A stretch of 64,000 nt of DNA from Novosphingobium mathurense (GTDB lineage: Bacteria; Pseudomonadota; Alphaproteobacteria; Sphingomonadales; Sphingomonadaceae). The DNA lies in assembly GCF_900168325.1 (NCBI RefSeq), contig NZ_FVZE01000001.1, forward strand, positions 186,001-250,000. Direction: 5' to 3'. Both the position numbers and the translations under genes were made by a program. The notes under the pieces were generated by a model, which saw only the letters and a program-made list of their open reading frames with translations, had not been told where the DNA came from and made no database searches. This document shows positions 35,424 to 43,194 of this stretch, in pieces (position 1 is the first letter of the stretch; every line of letters begins with the position of its first letter).

Positions 35424-35460
35424 AAAAGAAATGGCCCGTCGCACGGGGGGCGACGGGCCA
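35424..35460 (-). terminator. Intrinsic terminator after the 57-residue gene
   Basis: On the minus strand a perfect 11-base stem (TGGCCCGTCGC / GCGACGGGCCA, 35460-35432) is followed by TTTCTTTTG. It lies 71 bases after the small gene and would end an aceA-small gene transcript. Confidence 0.8.
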
Positions 35461-35530
35461 AGCTTTCCTCCCCAGGAAAACAATTCGGTGATTCGGCCGG
35501 TGCTTCGGGGCGCCGTGCCTTTGCTGCATC

Positions 35531-35704
35531 TCAGCGGCGGGCTGCGCTGCTCAGACGGTGATAGAGGTTGGAGTACTTCGAGGAGATCGGATCGTCCTCG
35601 TGAGCCCGGAGATAGAACAGGACCGCTTCCTGCAGTAGCTGGAAGTCCTGGGTCGAAAGCACGGCGCGCGAGCGAGCCGGTTCGCAAGTGGTGGTAGTAG
35701 TCAT
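35531..35704 (-). CDS. Small protein of unknown function downstream of aceA
   Basis: A 57-residue protein starting MTTTTTCEPARSRAVLSTQD, with a predicted amphipathic helix (DFQLLQEAVLFYLRAHED) and a basic end. A strong AAGGAG ribosome site lies seven bases before the ATG and a good terminator follows, which supports a real gene. It probably shares a transcript with aceA. I do not recognise the family. Confidence 0.7.
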   Translation of the reverse strand: MTTTTTCEPARSRAVLSTQDFQLLQEAVLFYLRAHEDDPISSKYSNLYHRLSSAARR

Positions 35705-35789
35705 CACTGTACTCCTTTCATGTCGCTCGTGGGTGCGGACGGGCCCGCGAACTCGTTGCTTCACTGCCCTGTGCAGCGAACCTGGGTCC

Positions 35790-35824
35790 CTTGTGGCCGG
35801 GGAGGAGGCTTCCCCGGCCACAAG
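35790..35824 (-). other. Strong hairpin between aceA and the small gene
   Basis: CTTGTGGCCGGGGA / TCCCCGGCCACAAG is a perfect 14-base stem with a 7-base loop, 20 bases after the aceA stop. No U-tract follows on the minus strand. It may slow transcription or protect the 3' end of aceA mRNA, giving unequal amounts of the two products. Confidence 0.6.
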
Positions 35825-35843
35825 GAAGATCGGGGTGATCGCC

Positions 35844-37436
35844 TCAGGCGGCGAACTGGTTCATCGTGTTGTGCTCGCCACCGGCCTTGAGGGCCGCTTC
35901 ACCGGCGAAGTATTCCTTGTGGTCGTCGCCGATGTCAGAGCCGGCCATGTTCTGGTGCTTGACGCAGGCGATACCCTGGCGGATTTCCTGGCGCTGGACG
36001 CCCTTGACGTAGCCGAGCATGCCCGCCTCGCCGAAGTATTCCCTGGCCAGGTTGTCGGTCGACAGGGCCGCGGTGTGATACGTCGGCAGGGTGATCAGGT
36101 GGTGGAAGATGCCCGCCTCGCGCGCCGCGTCCTTCTGGAAGGTGCGGATGCGCTCATCGGCTTCTGCCGCCAGATCGGTGCCGTCGTAGTCGACACTCAT
36201 CAGCTTCGCCCGGTTATAGGCCGAAACGTCGCGCCCTTCCGCGTTCCAGGCGTCGAAGACCTGCTGGCGGAAGTTGAGCGTCCAGTTGAAGCTCGGCGAG
36301 TTGTTATAGACCAGCTTGGCATTCGGCATGACTTCGCGGATGCGCGAAACCATGCCGCCGATCTGGCCGATGTGCGGCTTTTCGGTCTCGATCCAGAGCA
36401 GGTCGGCACCGTTCTGCAGCGACTGGATGCAGTCCAGGACGCAGCGGTCCTCGCCGGTTCCGGGACGGAACTGGTAGAGGTTGCTCGGCAGGCGCTTGGG
36501 GCGCATGAGCTTGCCGTCGCGGCTGATCAGGACGTCACCGTGGCCAAGCGTAGCTGCATCGACCTCCTCGCAATCGAGGAACGCATTGTACTGGTCGCCG
36601 ATATCGCCGGCTTCGCGAACGAAGGCGATTTGCTTGGTCAGACCAGCGCCGAGCGAGTCGGTGCGGGCAACGATGACGCCTTCGTCAACGCCCAGTTCCA
36701 TGAAGGCGTAGCGAACCGCGCGGATCTTCGCGATGAAGTCCTCGTGCGGAACGGTGACCTTGCCGTCCTGGTGGCCGCACTGCTTTTCGTCCGAGACCTG
36801 GTTTTCGATCTGGATGCAGCAGGCGCCTGCCTCGATGAACTTCTTGGCGAGGAGGTAGGTGGCCTCCGCGTTGCCGAAGCCGGCATCGATGTCGGCGATG
36901 ATCGGAACGACGTGCGTTTCGTAGTTGTCGATCGCGGTTTCAAGACGCCTGGCCTCCATCTCGTCTCCGGTGTTGCGGGCCTTGTCGAGTTCGCGGAACA
37001 TCATGCCCAGTTCACGCGCATCGGCCTGCTTGAGGAAGGTGTAGAGTTCCTCGATGAGGGCCGGGACCGAGGTCTTCTCGTGCATCGACTGGTCGGGCAG
37101 CGGGCCGAACTCGCTGCGCAGCGCGGCAACCATCCAGCCCGAGAGGTAAAGGTAGCGGCGCTTGGTCGAACCGAAGTGCTTCTTGATGGAAATCATCTTC
37201 TGCTGACCGATGAAGCCGTGCCAGCAGCCCAGCGACTGGGTGTAGTTCGCGGGATCGGCGTCATAGGCGGCCATGTCCTCGCGCATGATGCGCGCGGTGT
37301 AGCGGGCGATGTCGAGGCCGGTGTTGAAGCGGTTCTGCAGGCGCATGCGAGCAACCGATTCGGGTTCGATACCGTTCCAGGTGGGCTCTGTGCCGATGGT
37401 GCGGCCCGCCTCGATGATCTTCTGCTGGTAGGTCAT
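35844..37436 (-). CDS. aceA: Isocitrate lyase
   Basis: The first glyoxylate-cycle enzyme: isocitrate to glyoxylate plus succinate, needed for growth on acetate or fatty acids. It has 530 residues, the long form of the family. The catalytic-loop signature appears as KQCGHQDG (the KKCGH motif), and the Mg-binding and substrate segments (PIIADIDAGFG, SPSFNW) are present. Malate synthase is not in the window. It is divergent from a ScfR/RamB-type regulator. Confidence 0.96.
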   Translation of the reverse strand: MTYQQKIIEAGRTIGTEPTWNGIEPESVARMRLQNRFNTGLDIARYTARIMREDMAAYDADPANYTQSLGCWHGFIGQQKMISIKKHFGSTKRRYLYLSGWMVAALRSEFGPLPDQSMHEKTSVPALIEELYTFLKQADARELGMMFRELDKARNTGDEMEARRLETAIDNYETHVVPIIADIDAGFGNAEATYLLAKKFIEAGACCIQIENQVSDEKQCGHQDGKVTVPHEDFIAKIRAVRYAFMELGVDEGVIVARTDSLGAGLTKQIAFVREAGDIGDQYNAFLDCEEVDAATLGHGDVLISRDGKLMRPKRLPSNLYQFRPGTGEDRCVLDCIQSLQNGADLLWIETEKPHIGQIGGMVSRIREVMPNAKLVYNNSPSFNWTLNFRQQVFDAWNAEGRDVSAYNRAKLMSVDYDGTDLAAEADERIRTFQKDAAREAGIFHHLITLPTYHTAALSTDNLAREYFGEAGMLGYVKGVQRQEIRQGIACVKHQNMAGSDIGDDHKEYFAGEAALKAGGEHNTMNQFAA

Positions 37437-37527
37437 GATTCGCTGTTCCCGTGAGCAATGGTGTTGCCGTTCGATGGGTCTGAGCTAGGCAAGAATTGCG
37501 CGGCGGAAAACGGTCCGCGAAGTGTCG

Positions 37528-37567
37528 TTGTAAAACTTTACAGATTTTCGTTGTAAAGTTGTACAGA
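37528..37567. promoter_or_regulatory. Two direct copies of a 17-base operator-like element
   Basis: TTGTAAAACTTTACAGA (37528-37544) and TTGTAAAGTTGTACAGA (37551-37567) differ at three bases and repeat every 23 bases. The first contains the perfect dyad TGTAAA-AC-TTTACA. They sit in the 150-base aceA/regulator gap, close to the regulator's start. RamB and ScfR sites in other bacteria are also A/T-rich with CTTT/AAAG cores, which makes this the likely binding region. Confidence 0.7.
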
Positions 37568-37586
37568 CCTGACAATAATTGAACTT

Positions 37587-38984
37587 ATGGCTGAAAATCG
37601 TCCCTTATACCTTGGTCCAAGGCTGCGCCGCCTGCGACGCGAACTGGGTCTGACACAGCAGGCGATGGCCGACGATCTGGAAATCTCGCCCAGCTACATC
37701 GCGCTGCTCGAACGTAACCAGCGGCCGGTCACGGCAGACATGTTGTTGCGTCTGGCGCGGACCTACCGTCTCGAAATCGGCGATCTCGCGAGCGAGGACG
37801 GCGCGGACTATGCGCGGCGGTTGGGCGATGTGCTGCGCGATCCGGTGTTCGACGACATAGATCTGCCGTCGCTCGAGGTGTCTGACCTGGCGATGAGCTT
37901 CCCGGGCGTGGCCGAGGCGCTTCTGCGGCTTCACGGGGCCTATACGCGCGAGCAGCAGGCCCTGGCCGAGCAGCGCGACGCAGGGCCGGGTCGACAGGAC
38001 AGCGATCCGGTGCGTGAAGCGCAGCGCTTCTTTGCCAATTCGCGCAACTACTACCACGCGCTCGATACGCAGGCCGAAGAATTGGCCGGAGAGATCGACA
38101 AGGCCGGCGGGATGGAAAAGTGGCTCGGCACAAAGGGCGTGCGCGTGCGTTTCCTGCCTTCCGATGTGCTGATGGATGCGATGCGCCGCTTCGACCGCCA
38201 CAACCAGCAACTGCTGATCGACGATTCGCTCGATGGGGCGAGCCGGACGTTCCAGCTGGCCACGCACATCGCGCATACGGCCATGCGCAGTACGATCATG
38301 CAGATCGTGCGCGAGCAGGAATTTGCCAGCAACACGACCGCGACGCTCGTGCGTCGGGCGCTGGCGGGATACGGCGCGGCGGCGATCGTCATGCCCTACC
38401 GCAAGTTTGCGCGGGCGGTAGAGGCGCGCAAGTACGACATCGCGGCGCTGGGCGGTCTGTTCGGTGCGAGTTTCGAGCAGGTGGCGCACCGCCTCACCAC
38501 CATGCACCGGCCCGGAGAGGAACGGGTGCCGTTCTTCTTCATTCGCGTCGACGAAGCGGGCAATGTCTCCAAGCGGCTCGATGGCGCGGGATTTCCCTTC
38601 GCGGCACACGGGGGCGGATGCCCCTTGTGGAACGTGCACCAGGTCTTCCGGCGCCCCGGCGAGATCCAGACGCAGTGGCTCGAACTGCCGGACGGCCAGC
38701 GCTTCTTTTCGATCGCGCGCACCGTTACATCGGGCAGGGGGCGCTACGGTCGCCCGCAGGTTATGCGCGCGGTGGCGCTGGCCTGTGCAGCGGAAGAGGC
38801 CGGGCGCCTCGTCTATGCTGCCGGCGTGGCACCGAACGAGGCTCCCAGTACGCCGATCGGGGTGACCTGTCGGCTGTGCCACCGCGCCGAATGCGTGGCG
38901 CGAGCGGTTCCGCCAATCGGCCGGGACATCCTTGCCGACGATTACCGCCGCGCGGCCCAGCCCTATTCCTTCGCGGAAAGCTGA
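37587..38984 (+). CDS. ScfR/RamB-type transcriptional regulator
   Basis: A 465-residue regulator: N-terminal XRE-type HTH (residues 8-65, RRELGLTQQAMADDLEISPSYIALLER), an ImmA/IrrE-like middle region (about 150-320) without an obvious HExxH zinc site, and a C-terminal domain with conserved cysteines (CPLWNVHQVF and CRLCHRAEC). Relatives (RamB, PrpR, ScfR) sense acyl-CoA or related signals and control glyoxylate and methylcitrate genes. Facing aceA, it very likely controls isocitrate lyase and itself. Confidence 0.9.
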   Translation: MAENRPLYLGPRLRRLRRELGLTQQAMADDLEISPSYIALLERNQRPVTADMLLRLARTYRLEIGDLASEDGADYARRLGDVLRDPVFDDIDLPSLEVSDLAMSFPGVAEALLRLHGAYTREQQALAEQRDAGPGRQDSDPVREAQRFFANSRNYYHALDTQAEELAGEIDKAGGMEKWLGTKGVRVRFLPSDVLMDAMRRFDRHNQQLLIDDSLDGASRTFQLATHIAHTAMRSTIMQIVREQEFASNTTATLVRRALAGYGAAAIVMPYRKFARAVEARKYDIAALGGLFGASFEQVAHRLTTMHRPGEERVPFFFIRVDEAGNVSKRLDGAGFPFAAHGGGCPLWNVHQVFRRPGEIQTQWLELPDGQRFFSIARTVTSGRGRYGRPQVMRAVALACAAEEAGRLVYAAGVAPNEAPSTPIGVTCRLCHRAECVARAVPPIGRDILADDYRRAAQPYSFAES

Positions 38985-39000
38985 GTCTAAAAGGGCGAGG

Positions 39001-39768
39001 ATGAGCAAGGCCGATCTCAAGCCGGAGCGAAAGACGCGGCTGGGCGTCGTGGCAATCGTCGCCGTCCTGCACCTCATAGCGATTGCCGCGCTGGTTCGGG
39101 CCTTCACGCCGCAGTTCGCCGCGACTGTGCTGGATGGCGTGACCCAGGCGTTCACGGTGTCGGTCGAGGCGCCGCTGCCCAGGCCGACGGAGACGCCGCC
39201 GGTCGCATCCTCGCCATCTGAGGAGGAAGGCGCAGCCGCGCCGCCGGGCAAGAAGGCCAAGCCGCGCGAGACGGCCGCTCCGAAAGCGCCCATCGCGATC
39301 AAGCCGACACAGGCGCCGCCCGTGGCGGGCAAGGGCGACGAGAACGCTTCGGGCGCGCGCGACGAAGGCGAGGCGACGGGTGCGTCGGGCGAAGGTCGCG
39401 GGACCGGATCGGGTGACGGTGGATCGGGGCAGGGCGGCGGCGCCGTCACCCCGCCGGTCAAGATCAGGGGCGATATCAACTCGGCGAAGGACTACCCGCG
39501 CGACAGTCGCGATCTTCGCATCGGCAGCGAAGTCATCGTCGCACTGACAGTCGGCGCCGATGGCCGGGTGAAGGGCTGCCGTGTCGTCCAGCAGAGCCCG
39601 GACCCGAGCGCCGGTCAGATCACCTGCAGCCTTGCGACCGAGCGCTTTCGCTTTCGTCCGGCACAGGATGCGTCCGGACATCCGGTCGAGGCTGTTTATG
39701 GATGGAGGCAGCGTTGGTTTTATCGCGACTCTCGTGTAATCCGGTGGGAATTCGGGCGTACCTCCTGA
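39001..39768 (+). CDS. TonB-like energy transducer
   Basis: A 255-residue protein with a short cytoplasmic start, one membrane helix (about residues 13-35), a long Pro/Ala/Lys- and Gly-rich periplasmic spacer (about 50-150) and a C-terminal TonB domain (about 155-245, with VIVALTVGADGRVKGCRVVQQSPD). It would carry proton-motive energy to outer-membrane receptors. No ExbB/ExbD or receptor is adjacent. Two cysteines in the TonB domain could form a disulphide. Confidence 0.85.
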   Translation: MSKADLKPERKTRLGVVAIVAVLHLIAIAALVRAFTPQFAATVLDGVTQAFTVSVEAPLPRPTETPPVASSPSEEEGAAAPPGKKAKPRETAAPKAPIAIKPTQAPPVAGKGDENASGARDEGEATGASGEGRGTGSGDGGSGQGGGAVTPPVKIRGDINSAKDYPRDSRDLRIGSEVIVALTVGADGRVKGCRVVQQSPDPSAGQITCSLATERFRFRPAQDASGHPVEAVYGWRQRWFYRDSRVIRWEFGRTS

Positions 39769-39897
39769 AATTCCACGTTCTTTTCTGCAAAAATGGCTTA
39801 GGTTCAATCTCATGTCCGCTGGACTCACCTCGATCCCGAATGGCGGTGGCGGCGCTCGCAGCGCTGGTAGTGGCACGCCGAAGCGCGGAGCACTGAC

Positions 39898-40710
39898 GTG
39901 AGCGCGGTTTTGCCGATCCGTCAGGTGGAAAAGCCTTGGGGGCGCGACGAACTTCCCGCGCCATTCGTTGCGCCGCAAGGCAAGCGCATCGGCGAAATCT
40001 GGTTTGAACCGCCCGCCGAACTGCCCTCGCTCCTCGTGAAGTACATCTTTACCAGCGAAAAGCTCTCGGTGCAGGTCCACCCCAACGATGCGCAGACGCT
40101 GGCAGAGGGGATCGGCCGACAGGGCAAGGAAGAGTGCTGGCTGGTTCTGGCAACGGAACCCGGCGCGACCCTTGGCATTGGCTTCCGCAAGGACCTGACC
40201 GAGGACGAACTGCGGGTTGCCGCACTGGACGGCTCGATCGAGGACCTGATGGTCTGGCACGAGGTTTCGCCGGGTGATTTCTTCTACATTCCCGCCAACA
40301 CGGTCCACGCCATCGGCGCGGGCGTCAGCCTGATCGAGGTGCAGCAGAACAGCGATATCACCTACCGCCTGTTCGACTATGGGCGTCCGCGCGAACTCCA
40401 TCTCGAAGAAGGCATGGCCGTCGCGCGGGGCGAACCCTACGCGATGAGGTGGAGCAGCAAGGTCGCTTCCGACAGGTCGCAGGTGCTGGTCGACGGGCCG
40501 TTGTTCCTGCTGGATCAGGTTGCAGGCTTGCCCGATGACGCCGCGGCGGATCGCTATCCTGGCGCCTTGCTGGTCATTCCGCGCGAAGGCTCGGTCACGG
40601 TCTCTGGCCAGTCGGTATCGCCCGGGGAATGTGCGCTGGCACCCGCATTCGAAGCTATCGGATTTGCACAAGATTGCGTTTGTCTTCTCGCGCGCGGCTG
40701 TGCAGACTGA
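39898..40710 (+). CDS. manA: Mannose-6-phosphate isomerase, class I
   Basis: A 270-residue cupin enzyme interconverting mannose 6-phosphate and fructose 6-phosphate for mannose and GDP-sugar supply. Zinc-binding motifs are visible in LSVQVHPND (His), KEECWLVL (Glu) and PANTVHAIGAG (His). It is the short class I form without the extra helical domain. The start is a GTG preceded by GGAG. Sugar-precursor supply fits the nearby asnB/GMC pair only loosely. Confidence 0.92.
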   Translation: MSAVLPIRQVEKPWGRDELPAPFVAPQGKRIGEIWFEPPAELPSLLVKYIFTSEKLSVQVHPNDAQTLAEGIGRQGKEECWLVLATEPGATLGIGFRKDLTEDELRVAALDGSIEDLMVWHEVSPGDFFYIPANTVHAIGAGVSLIEVQQNSDITYRLFDYGRPRELHLEEGMAVARGEPYAMRWSSKVASDRSQVLVDGPLFLLDQVAGLPDDAAADRYPGALLVIPREGSVTVSGQSVSPGECALAPAFEAIGFAQDCVCLLARGCAD

Positions 40711-40734
40711 CGCCTCGATGCAATAAGGACGGGC

Positions 40735-41175
40735 ATGATCGTCCAGACCATCCAGTTGGCATTGACGCCGGTCTTCGTACTTGTCGCCATCGGCAATATC
40801 CTCAACATTCTCTCGACCCGGCTGGGCCGGGTAGTCGACCGCGCGCGCATCCTGCAGACGATGCACATGGAGACCGAGGGGCCCGAGCACGACATGGTCG
40901 TCCGGGAAATCCGGATCATCGACAAGCGCATCACGATCATCACGCAGGCCATTCGCATCATGGTGCTCTCGGGTCTTGCCATTGGCTCGACGGTTGCGGT
41001 GCTTTTCCTCGAAGGGCTTGCGAGCTTCGACCTGCATGTCCTTGCCGCAGCGACATTTCTGGTCTCGGTCGTGCTCCTGCTCTACGCGTTGATCCTGTTC
41101 CTGCGCGAGACGCAAGTCGCTGCCGAAGCGTTGCGCATCCCGCGCGATTATCTGGAACTCGATCGCGAGATCTGA
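40735..41175 (+). CDS. DUF2721 membrane protein
   Basis: A 146-residue protein with three hydrophobic helices (about residues 4-25, 70-95 and 103-125) and a charged cytoplasmic segment between the first two (LSTRLGRVVDRARILQ). This layout matches DUF2721, whose function is unknown. It starts 25 bases after manA and is probably in the same transcript. Confidence 0.8.
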   Translation: MIVQTIQLALTPVFVLVAIGNILNILSTRLGRVVDRARILQTMHMETEGPEHDMVVREIRIIDKRITIITQAIRIMVLSGLAIGSTVAVLFLEGLASFDLHVLAAATFLVSVVLLLYALILFLRETQVAAEALRIPRDYLELDREI

Positions 41176-41274
41176 ACCGGTCCCCTTTGGTCGCGGAGTG
41201 GGCAGGGCCTTCCTCTCGGATGCCTCCTGCTGTAACCCGGCAGGCACAAGCTTGGCGGCATAGGCGGGGCGAGA

Positions 41275-43194
41275 ATGTGCGGGATTACCGGCTGGTACAG
41301 GCGCGGCGGTAAGTCGGTGCCGCGCGATGCAATCGTGCGGGCCTGCAACACGATCGTCCATCGCGGGCCTGACGACTGGGGCATTCACCTCGACGGCGAC
41401 ATCGGTCTTGGCCATCGCCGCCTTTCCATTGTCGACCTCGAAGGCGGGCATCAGCCGATTTACTCGGCGGATGGACGCTGGGCGATCGTCTTCAATGGTG
41501 AAGTCTACAACTTCCCGGACTTGCGCGAGGAACTTGAGGCCTGGGGTTGGATCTTCTCGACGCACAGCGACACAGAGACGGTACTGGCCGCCTACGTGCG
41601 TTGGGGCGACGATGTCTGGCCGATGCTCGAAGGCATGTACGGTCTGGCCATCTGGGATGTCAGGGAACGCCGCCTCGTCCTTGCCCGCGATCCCCTTGGC
41701 ATCAAGCCGGTCTACTACACGCTGCAGCAGGGGGGCATCGCCTTCGGCTCGGAGATCCGCACGCTGCGGGCGATGACGTCGCCTGACGGCGGCTCGCTCG
41801 ATTTCTCCATCGACGAACGCGGCGTCCATGACTTCTTCATGTTCGGGCACGTCCAGAAGCCGCGTTCGATCTGGCGCGAGGTGAGGACTTTGCCGCCCGG
41901 TCATGTCCTGCACATCGGGCCCGAAGGCGATCCCGAGATTCGCCAGTTCTGGCGCCCGCAGTTCAAGGAGCGCGCGGGCCTTTCCGAGGCGGAGTGGATC
42001 GAGGAGACGCAGCGTTGGGTCTCCGAGACCACGAAGCGGCACATGCTGGCCGACGTCACGGTCGGTGCGTTCCTGTCCGGCGGCGTCGATTCCAGCGCGA
42101 TCGTTGCGGCGATGGCTCGCCATGCGACGGCTCCGGTCAAGGCCTTCACCATGGGCTTTCCCGGCACTTCCATCGACGAGACCGAGGCGGCTACCCGAAT
42201 TGCGAAGCACTTGGGCTGCGAGCACATCACCTTGCCGCTCGAACCGCAGGACGCCGGCGTCATGTTGCCGGAAGTGCAGCGCAGCCATGACGAACCCTGC
42301 GCGGCGACGGCGGCGGTTCCGGTCTGGCATCTTTCGAAACTGGCGGCCGAACATGTGAAGGTCGTGCTGTGCGGTGAGGGATCGGACGAGATCTTCGCAG
42401 GCTACAAGCGCCAGCGCACCGCGCTTGCCGCGGCGCGGACCGGGCCTTTCCTGCGCATGCTCGAACCGGTTCTGGGCGCGGTGGACCGCATGCCCGGCAT
42501 GGGAGGTAAGCGGCTCAACTACCTGCGGCAGAATGTGCGCCGGTTCCGGCAGTCGGCGATGCTGGAAAGCAATTACCAGCGCTTCTTTCAGGGCACGCAG
42601 ATCTCGACGCCGTGGGTGCGCGAGGAACTGTACGAACAGGGTTTTCATGCGCGGCAGGAAGGCGATCATCCTTTCGCCGATCTTGAGAGGGAGTATTTCG
42701 GCTGGCCGGGCGCACGCGATCTCGATCCGCTGGCGCAGTTCATGCTGGCGGACCTGACGGTCCACATGCCGTCTTCCTTGCTTAACCGCACGGACCGTGG
42801 ATCGATGGCTCATTCGCTGGAGGCGCGCGTGCCGTTCCTCAGCCACAAGCTGGTCGACTGGGCGCTGACGATGCCGCGCAACATGAAGTTGCGCGGCAAG
42901 GTCGGCAAGTATGCCCTTAGAAAGGCTGTCGAACCCTGGCTGTTCCCCGGCGCGCTCGATGAGCGAAAGCTGGGTTTCCAGTTGCCCTTCGCCGAGTGGT
43001 TCAGCGGCGGCTTCGCCAGCTTCGCGCAGGAAGCCTGGATATCAAGCGGCGCCTCGCGGAGCGGTTACCTGCGGCAGGACGCGGTTGAGAAGCTGTTTGC
43101 CGAGCATGCCGCGGGCCTCGCCAATCACGGTCGCATCCTCCACGCGATCGCCATGTTCTCCTGCTGGTGGGACCAGACTTTCGATGCTCGTTGA
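41275..43194 (+). CDS. asnB: Asparagine synthase-like glutamine-dependent amidotransferase
   Basis: A 639-residue class II glutamine amidotransferase. The nucleophile Cys2 (MCGITGWY) is exposed after Met removal, followed by the glutaminase signatures HRGPDD and FNGEVYN. The C-terminal synthetase half has the PP-loop SGGVDSS and GEGSDEIFAGY. It could make asparagine, but it is coupled to an oxidoreductase: the next gene starts 11 bases before its stop. Such AsnB-like enzymes also amidate sugars or peptides in polysaccharide and natural-product clusters. Confidence 0.9.
   Translation: MCGITGWYRRGGKSVPRDAIVRACNTIVHRGPDDWGIHLDGDIGLGHRRLSIVDLEGGHQPIYSADGRWAIVFNGEVYNFPDLREELEAWGWIFSTHSDTETVLAAYVRWGDDVWPMLEGMYGLAIWDVRERRLVLARDPLGIKPVYYTLQQGGIAFGSEIRTLRAMTSPDGGSLDFSIDERGVHDFFMFGHVQKPRSIWREVRTLPPGHVLHIGPEGDPEIRQFWRPQFKERAGLSEAEWIEETQRWVSETTKRHMLADVTVGAFLSGGVDSSAIVAAMARHATAPVKAFTMGFPGTSIDETEAATRIAKHLGCEHITLPLEPQDAGVMLPEVQRSHDEPCAATAAVPVWHLSKLAAEHVKVVLCGEGSDEIFAGYKRQRTALAAARTGPFLRMLEPVLGAVDRMPGMGGKRLNYLRQNVRRFRQSAMLESNYQRFFQGTQISTPWVREELYEQGFHARQEGDHPFADLEREYFGWPGARDLDPLAQFMLADLTVHMPSSLLNRTDRGSMAHSLEARVPFLSHKLVDWALTMPRNMKLRGKVGKYALRKAVEPWLFPGALDERKLGFQLPFAEWFSGGFASFAQEAWISSGASRSGYLRQDAVEKLFAEHAAGLANHGRILHAIAMFSCWWDQTFDAR

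Noticed and set aside
38761..42846. A 1361-codon open frame on the minus strand
   Set aside because: It runs antisense through the end of the ScfR/RamB gene, the TonB-like gene, manA, DUF2721 and most of asnB, all of which have recognisable domains. Long antisense frames are expected in high-GC DNA.
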